Positions 55,186-64,000 of a stretch of DNA of 64,000 nt are shown here, piece by piece. The stretch comes from Adiantum capillus-veneris. Taxonomy: Eukaryota > Streptophyta > Polypodiopsida > Polypodiales > Pteridaceae. Both the position numbers and the translations under genes were made by a program. The notes beneath the pieces were generated by a model. It saw only the letters and a list, made by a program, of their open reading frames with translations, made no database searches and had not been told where the DNA came from. The DNA lies in the NCBI GenBank assembly GCA_014529385.2, contig CM043950.1, forward strand, positions 72,144,435-72,208,434, written 5' to 3'. The stretch's first letter is position 1; every line of letters starts with the position of its first letter.

Positions 55186-55523
55186 CGTCGTAGGAAACTA
55201 ATTAAAATTAAAAGACCTAAAGATCTAGCCGACGAGGAGTTGAACTGAAGACCTATTATTCAAGAGAGAAATGGCATAATCAATCTATCATACTTGGCAT
55301 GGGTGATAGAAAGGTTATACCATTTATCTCTTTTTATTGGCACACACATCCACACACGCGCACACACACAGGAAGAAGAGAGTTATAACGTCGTAGGAAA
55401 CTATCTTAAAAGACGTTAAAGATTAGGTTATATGTAGACTTACATTAAATTAGATTTAGGTTTATTTTTAACTAGATTTACGTTTATTTAAGCTAGATTT
55501 AGATTTACGTTATATTAGATTAG

Positions 55524-55722
55524 ATGCGGGTCTCCATAGACTGCGATGCCTGCATGAAGCGGGTGAAGACAGCCCTCAATGGAATATAGGGTATTGCTGC
55601 CTTCACTCATGGTGGGCTCCGTCGATCCAAAAGTACTGGTGAAATGTCTTCAGAAGATAGGGAAGAAGGTGGATCTTCAGGGCGGCAAGAGTCACTACAT
55701 CCCCGACACAATGACCATCTAG
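55524..55722 (+). pseudogene. Captured host gene fragment encoding a heavy-metal-associated (HMA) domain
   Basis: The fragment starts with ATG and reads MRVSIDCDACMKRVKTALNG, the first strand, CxxC metal-binding loop and first helix of an HMA domain. A TAG (55587-55589) and a loss of part of the middle follow. From 55615, in another frame, it reads GSVDPKVLVKCLQKIGKKVD, the last strand and helix of the same domain, ending at TAG 55720-55722. This is how heavy-metal-associated (isoprenylated) plant proteins look. It lies inside the CACTA element on the same strand as its genes and has none of their features, so it is most likely transduplicated host sequence. Confidence 0.75.
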
Positions 55723-56104
55723 ACAACCTCTAGTCATTAGACTTACGTTAAATTAGATTTAGCTTTATTTTTAGTTAGATTTACGTTTATTTAGATTTAC
55801 GCTTATTTACGTTAGATCGAGTCCACGCAAGAATTACTTACGGTTTAGGGTTTAGAGTTAGACGAACAGTGAAAAGATCTACTGTGAAAAGATGTTAAGA
55901 TGAAGTGAAGTGCTACAGCTAGAGAAGAGGCAAAGGGATTTTGTCCACTACATGCAGTATCATGTAGACGTGGGTGTCTAGATTTCTTGTACCCACAAAT
56001 ATAGGTATTGACCAATAAAGACGAGATTATAACCCGGTGGTTCTGATCTCCGTGCACCTCTAGACCGAGGTGTGCGGGGATTGGACATGACTAGAGAATG
56101 TGAG

Positions 56105-56105
<1 letters not shown>

Positions 56106-56190
<85 letters not shown>
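56106..56190. repeat. (GA)n microsatellite upstream of the transposase
   Basis: About 85 bp of uninterrupted GA repeats, ending 65 bp before the transposase ATG. It would lie in the promoter or leader. Confidence 0.95.
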
Positions 56191-56192
<2 letters not shown>

Positions 56193-56254
56193 GAGGAAGA
56201 ATGCCAATAGAATATTAAATTTGTTGTCCAGGTTATAAGTTTTTTATCCTCATT

Positions 56255-59200
56255 ATGACTAGCGACGAGGATGTGGGACCGTCCAACCGAAACACCTATC
56301 TCTCAACGAGGGTCTTATGTCCTTGTAATCAATGCAAGCATGCTGTGCGACGGATAAGACGTGTTTCTTTGCAGCACGTTCGCGAATTTGGCGAGTTCGA
56401 TCCATCTATTATAGATCGAGTTGTTGCCAATTATAACTCGTCGGACTCTGACGCTGGCCAACAAGCAGCAATCTTGCAACCCAATAGACGTATTCGCAGG
56501 CGCTTTGGTCAAGCAGCATATGTGAGGCCACAAGATTTAGCCTCTGACAGCTCGGGGGATGATCATGCAGAGCACATTCCCAACGAGGCAATGTTTAAGC
56601 CCGAGATTGATGAAATGATCGAGACGATCATGGATTCAGAAAGGCTTATCTATGATGATATGAAAAGTGAAGCCGATACATCATTGTATAATGGAGCACG
56701 TATGTCTAGATTGAAAGCACTCCTGGTTCTTCTCAACATGCAGGCAAAGTTTGGATGGAGTGACACTAGCGTCACAGCGCTTTTCAGGTGATCTATTACA
56801 ATTAGTTTACTTTAATAGAACTCTAAATGTATAATGATCTGATAGATTTTTACACGACTGTATCATATTTTTATGTTGTGTAGATTGTTGAAAGAGCACA
56901 TTCTACCAGCTGACAATGTGATGCCAGATTCCCGAGATGAAGCAAGAAAGATTTTGCGAAACTTGGGGATGGATTACAATTCTATCCACGCTTGTCCTAA
57001 TGACTGCATTCTTTTCAGAGGGGAATACACAGACATGGAGAAGTGTCCGAAATGTGATTCCGAAAGATATCGAGTAGATCTCCACGGGACAAAAATTCCA
57101 CAAAAGGTTTTGCGACATTTTCCTTTGCTTCCTCGCATCAAGCATTTCTTCGAATGTAAGTCCATGACCGCCCTAGCATCATGGCATGAGGAGAATAAAT
57201 CTTCGGATGGTGTGCTACGAATTCCTGCAGATTGCGCAGCCTGGAAACATATAGATGGAACATAGTCGGATTTTGCCAGGGAAGCTCGAAATTTGCGCTT
57301 AGGCCTGGCTATGGATGGCGTAAATCCATTTGGTCAAAGATCAACATCTTACAATGTATGGCCCGTTGTCATCGTCAACTACAACATTCCCCCGTGGTTG
57401 ACTACGAAGAAGGGGCACCTATGGCTAAGCTTGATTGTGCAAGGGCGATATAAAGTGGGGAATATGGATGTGTATCTTCGTCCACTATTGGAAGAGCTAC
57501 AACAATTGTGGATTGGCATAGAGGTGGTGGATATGAGCCGACACACAGGACGACGGAATGCTTTGATCAGAGGTATTCTAATGTGGACCATGCATGACTA
57601 TCCCGGGCTAACAGAATGCTCAGGTGATCTATTGACACTCCTCTCTCAGACACTGTAAATCTTGTTTTTCCCCATAGTTGATCTATTATCATGTGTATAC
57701 ATGCAGGGCTTCAAACAAGCGGATACAGAGCATGTGTCACATGTGGACCTAGACTGAATGCACGTAGGGCACCCTCACTGAAGAAGCAAATCTACGAAGG
57801 TCATCAAGCGTATCTTCCGGAGAATCATGTGTTACGCGACGGCTTTTTGGGAAGAGAGCCACCAAGGATGTCTGCACAAGCATGGTTAGAGCAGAAGGAG
57901 ATGTGCGATGACGGATTGCCTCCAGGGATGAAGAGACTATCTCTATGGTACGAGTTACCATACTGGCCCCGACTCGTGATCAATCACTTGCTCGATCCAA
58001 TGCACATATTCAAGAATGTGGGTAATCTACTATGGGACCATTTGACCGGCAAGAAAGATACTTTGGGAGCCAGAGTTGACCTTAGAAATGTGGATCGTAT
58101 GGAGCAATATTGGCCGCAAACAGCGTCTGATGGATCGATAAAACTTCCTAAAGCACCATGGATTTTCACAGGAGCCCAAGAACGCAAAGTAAAAGAGGCC
58201 ATTCGATCTTTGCGGACCCCCACTGGCGTAATGCACTCGCTCCGAACGTGTTTTACTAAAGAAGGAAAGCTTACCGGTTTGAAGTCACACGATTGGCATA
58301 AAATGTGTCAGGTACGTTCATAGTGGACTTTAATATCATTGCATAAAATGTGGACTTTAATATCATTGCTACACATACTTTACAGTTTATTTTACCGGTT
58401 GCCATTGAGGGATGTTTATCTCTCGACATCCGTAACACAATCTACAAACTTGCAAAGCTGGTGCAATGGATCTCACAAAAGGAGATCGACGTAGACTCCA
58501 TACCATTCGCCAAACTAAATGCTGCGGAGCTTGTGTGCATGTTTGAGAAACATTTTCCTACTACAATACTAACCATTCAGGTGCATCTTCTTATTCACAT
58601 AGTTGATGAGGTGGAAATAGCTGGCACAGTTCATTCCAGATGGATGTTCTTCTTAGAGCGTTTCATGAAAACGCTTAAGGGATATGTGCGTCAAAAGGCA
58701 CGTCCGGAGGGTAGCATGGCAGAAGGTTGGTTGGTATCAGAGTCCCTAGTGTACATTGGAGAGTGGCTAGACGGATTTGATAAATCCCGGGACACGCTAT
58801 GGCGAACCATAGATGATGAGCGCATATCTGGGATTGTCATGTGCAATCTCGGTGTTGAGAAGAAGATGACGGAAGATCTAGAGGCTAAAATCAACCGATT
58901 TTGCATGCTTCACAATCCAGTGATGCAAAAGTGGATTTCACAATATGAGGATGCAAAGCAAGAGCGACAAAGGGCACGAATCGAGTGGAGACGGGGAAGA
59001 CGACCACCGATGCACTATCCAGCGGTTCTGGAGAGCCTACCAACCTTCATGAGCTTAAGATGGTTGCACAACCAATTGAAAAGCGCACAACAATGCGGTG
59101 ACGAAGTGACTGAAGAAGAGTGGGAGTACTCTCGGGGTTGCGCGACCAAGGTAAGTTTGCAATGTACGACGTGCAAGTGACTTTATTTATAAATGTTTGA

Positions 59201-59983
59201 ACGGCCACTCATAATCTTTGTTCGTTGTAGTATAAGTCATACACAGCAGCATGGTGTAAAGGTCGACATTTTAGGGTGGAACGAATCGACAAAAAGCGTT
59301 TTACTCAAGATTGTGGAATCATGGCAAAATTTGAACAGTCTAGTCGACGACGTTCCTCTGATGCAGATCCCGTGGTGGCGGAACTCACTTACTTCGGCAC
59401 GCTGCAAGAGATTTTGAGGATCGATTACAGAGGATTTTTTGTCGACTTGTTCGACGTGCAATGGTTCAAGATAATCATGGAGGGTTGAAACGCTACTGTG
59501 CGTAGAGGAGAGTCTGGTTTTCTTGAGGTGGATTCTACTAAGAAATGGACTGACCTAAGAGACACTTTCGTACTACCCGAGCATTGTGAACAAGTAAGTA
59601 TATAAATAGTTAACATCCCCCTTTTACAAGTTATGTGCTTGAAAGCTCTCATGTAAGTTATGTGGCTCTGGCAGGTAGTATTTCATCCTACAAAGTCTAC
59701 ATCAAACTGGTGGTACGTCATAGAGGTAGCCCCTCGTAGTGCAAGGACGTATGAAGGCTACCATGTGCCAATCACAACGACATCAATGGAGGAGATCAGA
59801 GAAGATGCTCAATCAGAAGCCGCTGCGGTGGTGCCAGACGAGCATCAAGATGATACTACTCTATATGGGGTGCATGCAGAGGAGCTACAAAATGAAATAG
59901 AGGATATGTGTTTAAACGGAGAGCTCTATATAGATATAGGAAGTTATGCTGAGTTATGCGAGGATGAGAGAGAGATCTCTTAA
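56255..59983 (+). pseudogene. CACTA TNP2-type transposase, six exons, two premature stops
   Basis: Exons by splice signals and frame: 56255-56787, 56884-57623, 57707-58311, 58386-59150, 59231-59593, 59675-59983. Exon 1 holds the transposase-associated zinc region (LCPCNQCKH) and the GWSDTSVTALF motif. Exons 2-3 hold the Transposase_21 core (CPNDCILFRGEY, CPKCDSERY, GLAMDGVNPFG with the first Asp, YELPYWPRLVINHLLDPMHI with the second). Exon 4 holds the DUF4218 region (FKLNAAELVCMFEKHFP-like, VHLLIHIVDEVEIAG, FMKTLKGYVRQKARPEGS). Exons 5-6 end with an acidic tail. TAG 57263-57265 and TGA 59486-59488 interrupt it; both fit single transitions. All introns have GT..AG ends. It catalyses cut-and-paste transposition in intact relatives. 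Confidence 0.92.
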
Positions 59984-60186
59984 AGCCACAAATATTGTAT
60001 TTGAACAATTTTGCTCCGTGCTGTAAAAGCTCTAGCTCTCTAAGTAGCTTGCCTCTTCTATCACTTGATTCATTGCGTTATTGTATTTATATGCGTCATT
60101 ACGTCATTGTATTTAATGGTCTTTGCGTCATTGTCTACTCTATTCATTCAATATTAAGTTTAAATATTCGTGTGTTTAATGCAGGT

Positions 60187-61500
60187 ATGGATGATGAGGA
60201 GTTTCTTTCTTCTTTGTCACCGCAGCAGAGACAGTGGTACGTGGAGCGTCATCGCTCTGGCGCATCATCGCGCGTTCCTACACCATTCGCATCTCCCTCT
60301 CTTTCGGAGCATTCGGCGCGCTCCGAAGCTTCGACGTCGACGAGACGAGCGTCACACTCGTCTAGACACCGGCGCTCTAGTGGTGGCGGTGGCGGTTGTT
60401 GTGGGGATTCCGCCACCGATGCCTCCACACCGCCTCGTGTTCGACGAGGCTCTTTACCCTCCCCTTCTTTGCCCGCCCCCACACCAGCCACAGCATCGCC
60501 GTCTACGCCAGGTTTTGCACGGCTGACTGTTCCTAGAAGCTACACACCTCTACCTACTCCGCCAGGAGCCACCCCACTCGACACTCCTCGCTTCGGCGCC
60601 CAGACGCCGATGGAGACACCTGACGTCCGTACCCCCATCGACACGCCGCTAGAGACCCCTGTCGGGACACCCAGGTTCACGCGTTACCGGCCAGAGGGCT
60701 TGCCTTACTCCGTCGACATCAGCGGCGGCATCATCATGGATGATGACGGCAAGAAGGTGATCTCGCGCATGCGTGGTCGTTGCTCTCAGCTGTTTAGACA
60801 CTATATACTAAACAAATGGAGTGAAGTACCAAGTGATTTAAAAAACAGAGTCATCAGCATACTTCATGATGAGTTTCCCGTTCCAACACGGGATCAGCGC
60901 TTCAATGAAGACCTGATGAAGATTCGAATGCGCGAATACTGCAAACACAAGCGTTCCGAAGTGCAAAAAGCAATCAAGAATGGGTGGAATAGGCCAGATT
61001 GGCTGGCCAAAGAAGATTGGAAGAATGCGAAGAAAGCAGCGCGCGAGAATCCCGACAAGTGGAAGCAACAAAAGGATGCAGCCAGAGCGCGAGTAGAGGC
61101 AGGGAGCTCGCACCACTTGGGGAGCGGTGGATGGGCATCATTTGAGGCCGATTTTGTAAGTCTTTTCACATTGCTCTTTATGCATGTTCGATAGTTTAGG
61201 GTTTATGAGTTTTTTAGTTCTAACATAATGAAATCTTTGTATGTTTTGACAGTGGTCGATGACAGGACGTGATCCCACACCGTACGAGCGCGAGTACGCA
61301 GGCAGGAAGGGCTTAAACGCCCTGATGGACATTCTCAGTTCTCGCGGCGGCATGGTTAGTATTAGGGTTTACTCTTTTTTATTTTTTGTATTGTTTTATA
61401 AATGTCGTTATATGTTTATATTTACTGAAAACTGTCTTATTGTCTTTTTTTGCAGAATCCGACAGATACGCCGCTTGCACGCGATGAGACGTCTGATTAG
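60187..61500 (+). CDS. CACTA second gene (TNPA-like, Transposase_24 type), intact
   Basis: Exons 60187-61155, 61253-61354 and 61456-61500, all phase 0, stop TAG 61498-61500, 371 residues. ATG 60187 lies 2 nt after a leader acceptor (TAATGCAG|GT). The N-terminal half is low-complexity Ser/Pro/Thr-rich with repeated TPxETP/TPxDTP units (about residues 115-170). The C-terminal half reads MRGRCSQLFRHYILNKWSEV, DQRFNEDLMKIRMREYCKH, NRPDWLAKEDWKNAKKAA and NPDKWKQQ, the Ptta/En/Spm (Transposase_24) pattern, with the last conserved block (DPTPYEREYAGRKG) in exon 2. In En/Spm the matching protein binds sub-terminal repeats, here probably the GCGTCGCTAT motifs (inference). No stop or frameshift seen. 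Confidence 0.85.
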
Positions 61501-61860
61501 ACGACGTCAGTTTAGCCGTAGCTAGATAGCATTAGTTTAGGGTTTCTCATAGCTTATGTATCATGAGACGGATTTTATACGTCTTTTTGAACCATGTATA
61601 TTATTACATTTGTCACCGCAATTCCTTTTGCCAATCAATTCTTTATGCCTATGATGTTGTACAATTGTCATTATTACATTTGCCAATCAATTCAGTTTGT
61701 CTATGATGTGTACAATTGTCAATTTTGCAAACAATGCGTCTTGTGGGTGACTATTTTGGGTCTATTATTTACCTTTGCACTTTTTTTAAAAAGTGAATCA
61801 AGTACAATATGGTTGATGGGTGGCAGGGCATTCAATGCCCTGCCACCAAAAAAAAATTCT
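61501..61860 (+). other. 3' region of the CACTA genes
   Basis: AT-rich sequence with no gene. A short duplicated motif, TTATTACATTTG, occurs at about 61601 and 61671, with CAATTCCTTTTGCCAATCAA and CCAATCAATTCAG nearby. A small frame at 61594-61986 has no recognisable domain. Confidence 0.5.
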
Positions 61861-61864
61861 CTCA

Positions 61865-62070
61865 GGCGTTGCTATAAGCGTCGCTATTTATGGCTCTGTA
61901 GCGTCGCTATATGCGTCACTATACTCTTCTGTGAGAGCGTCGCTATCTGCGTCGCTATAGGCGTCGCTATGAGCGTCGCTATATAGTGACGTCTATAGCG
62001 ACGCCTATAGCGACGCAGATAGCGACGCTCTCGTAGCGACGCTTTTAGCGACGGTTATAGCGACGCCGGG
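61865..62070. repeat. Right sub-terminal repeats and hairpin of the CACTA element
   Basis: At least a dozen GCGTCGCTAT or inverted copies. The core is a perfect 38 bp inverted repeat at 61933-61970 and 61995-62032 with a 24 nt loop. The orientation matches the left hairpin, so both ends carry the same motif family. Confidence 0.93.
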
Positions 62071-62136
62071 GGTTATTAAAACCCAGTGTATTTCCGTCGC
62101 TAAGAGCGTCACAAGAGCACACAACCTCTTGTAGTG
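62071..62136. repeat. Right terminal repeat of the CACTA element
   Basis: The outer 66 bp from GGGGTTATTAAAACCCAG to CTTGTAGTG. Its counterpart is absent at the left end. Confidence 0.8.
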
Positions 62137-64000
62137 TTATGCCCTTGGATAGTGACAGTAGTGACTTTGTAATCTGCTTAATTTGCCTAGCCCCTTGGAT
62201 ACTGATAGTAGTGAAGTGTGTGGGATTCCCCACGGTTTATAGACAGTCTTCCAAATGATTGGTAAATGGAGATCACAATGTCGTACAACATTTCTAGGAA
62301 AATAACATTGTCCTGAATAACCATCTTGGTTAACTTGAAAGATCTGCAAGCACCCAAACCGAGCCACGATCTTTATTGATGAGCGGTAGATCCAAATATA
62401 ATCGCATAGAGATGCCAAACATAGAGTGCAAAATGCTTCATAGTACAAATGTGATGAATACACATACCATTGCAAATCAGCCTTTGCTAAACACTAGGGC
62501 CCATAACACGTAGTGTGAATGCATTTAGAAAAACATAGATCCGAATTTGTATATCCATGGTCATCCTTGCCAATACTTACGGCGAATGGGATGCTTGTAG
62601 CACACATTAAAGAGGAGTGTAGATAGTTTGGAAAAGAAACTAAATACATTCTGATGGAATCATTTGTGAGCCTTGCTAAAGTGTTTGAACCATAATAGAA
62701 GGTGAAACATTAATCACCTCTAGGGACAAACAATGAAACCTTTTCATTAACAACTCATAGATTTGCTATATGAAAAAACAACCATCCGTTAATGTTGTTT
62801 AGCAAAAATTATACTTTGGCAAGTCATTCTGAGTATCCAACAATATCTAGCCATTGAAATTGTTCCTGATACGACGTGCTGAAAAATGTTTAGAAAAATG
62901 GGTTCGACCAGCCCCTAGGGACATCATCGCAACACATAATTGAAGTAGCAATGCCAATGTCTGTCCTAGAGACTCATATTCTCCACATGTGGAATATGTC
63001 TCAGGGAATGATGTCTAATAAAAGAACAATCTTCAAGTACAAGATGTACTTGGGTGTGGAGGTAGCTGTAAACATGCATGCGAGGTGCAAGAGAGAGACC
63101 CTCATTATCCATGCTCCACACTTGCTAAACCGAACTCCTTGAGTTCCTAGACCATTTTGTATCCCATGTGACAACATTTACCAAATCAAACCCTACAAGT
63201 GGGTCCAAAACTATATAATGCAGAAACTTATTTTGGACACTACAACCCAAATCGATTGCCTCTTAGATGACCGTGTCATTTCTCTTAAGAGCAAAAATGG
63301 ATGAAAACATAGTTTATGCATCCTTCGTGGAAAAGCAAAAAAAAAGAACAAAACTAAATAAGATGCGTACCTGGAGGTTGAACATAGTGTTCACTTGTCC
63401 GTATAGCAAAAGGCACGTGTCCAAATTTCTCGCGTGCAAAGGCCTGGGAGTGCTAACTGAAAATTAGTGAAGTCCAATTAGTATTGCACATGTAGCCTTG
63501 GGTGTTGCCTTTGCAATCCAAACCCCTTGGTTAAAATCCACATTGTCAGACCTCGTGGCTAGACTTTTGTAGGGAATCTGCTCAACTAGCAGCCAACATT
63601 ATCTAAATTTGACTTTGGAAGTTGAAATTATCCACTAGCCCCTAGTAGCTTATGGACTTCTTTTCGTGAAAGTGCAAGTGTGATGGGTCCAATAATTGAC
63701 CATCAACACTTTAATAAGTGATTGAGTAATTATGAGGTTGGTCTTACCCCAAAACTATAGTCATATAGACACTCTTAGTGCTAGAGATAAAATAGAAGAT
63801 CCATAATTGTGGGTTTTTGTGAATAGCCCTGCTGTCTAAAATGCTTTCTCCATCTATACACCTTAGTAGAGAGAAGCCTTTACGAGTTTAAATTTCAAAA
63901 ATTCAACTTGATTTCCACACAAAAAAGTGTGCACTGTTAAAATAATGCCCAAAAAATCGCTAATGGCAAGACTCTGGCTTGTCCATTAGAATCGATGGGT
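62137..64000. other. Unresolved sequence with a coding-like minus-strand stretch
   Basis: From about 62740 down to 62137 one minus-strand frame stays readable with only scattered stops (for example YYGSNTLARLTNDSI, FPNYLHSSLMCATS, GKDDHGYTNSDLC, then the open frame 62475-62137). I recognise no family. It could be a decayed gene or chance. From 62750 to 64000 I see nothing I can support. Confidence 0.3.

Larger units (their letters stand above)
54515..62136 (+). mobile_element. CACTA (En/Spm) DNA transposon, left end truncated
   Basis: The right end is CTTGTAGTG at 62128-62136, the inverted form of the CACTACAAG terminus. Sub-terminal GCGTCGCTAT-type repeats occur in both orientations at 54515-54608 and 61865-62070. 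Inside lie a TNP2-type transposase gene and a second gene in the usual CACTA order. The left side joins the shared sequence only from CCCGGCGTCGCTAT (54512), lacking the outer 60-odd bases of the terminal repeat including CACTA itself. TTA after the right end could be the 3 bp target duplication, but no partner is visible. Confidence 0.9.

Noticed and set aside
55215-55310. Stretch resembling a reversed tRNA T-arm (GAGTTGAACTGAAGACC)
   Set aside because: No full cloverleaf can be folded; at best a decayed tRNA-like sequence such as is found in plant repeats.

Overview
The window is a nuclear stretch of a land plant with a large, transposon-filled genome. I base that on Ty1-copia and Ty3-gypsy elements with plant tRNA primer sites (initiator Met, Asp), a CACTA (En/Spm) element with a TNP2-type transposase, spliced genes with GTAAGT/GCAG junctions, and pyrimidine-rich leaders. 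I cannot name the species and see no intact host gene. Nearly every coding signal belongs to a mobile element, and most are broken by one or a few stop codons.

Layout. 1-819: unresolved sequence. 820-1343 plus 10100-11735: the 3' part of a Ty1-copia element (copia A, + strand), split by a complete 8.76 kb Ty3-gypsy element (gypsy A, 1344-10099, - strand, ACGT flanks). 11737-26438: the most unusual part. Two long divergent genes (12438-15169 on -, 22904-26127 on +) are separated by about 7.7 kb of diverged arrays built around the palindrome CTATGGCCCTAGGGCCATAG. The + gene carries a DUF7869-like, probably DDE-type, transposase core. The - gene carries a segment that resembles ParB/sulfiredoxin-fold proteins (GQHS motif). 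Each gene has a splice acceptor 2-3 nt before its ATG, and a minisatellite lies beyond each stop. I read this as a decayed two-gene DNA transposon of a type I cannot place.

26745-27945: LTR fragment. 28026-33326: a copia element with very short (143/145 bp) LTRs (copia B, - strand, GTACA duplication). 33467-53870: an old Tat-like gypsy element (gypsy C, + strand), split first by an inverted solo LTR of a related family (about 35655-38305) and then by a young 13.48 kb gypsy element (gypsy D, 39028-52507) with near-identical 590 bp LTRs and a TAGTG duplication. Gypsy D has a single gag-pol frame interrupted by three stops, a second retropepsin-like domain after the integrase, and an extra downstream ORF. 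54515-62136: a CACTA element with long hairpins near both ends, a captured heavy-metal-associated (HMA) gene fragment, a six-exon TNP2 transposase with two stops, and an intact three-exon second gene. 62137-64000: unresolved.

Order of events from nesting: the palindrome arrays predate copia A, which predates gypsy A. Gypsy C predates the solo LTR and gypsy D. Gypsy D is the youngest dated insertion. Most premature stops are single C-to-T or G-to-A changes, as expected from decay of methylated DNA.
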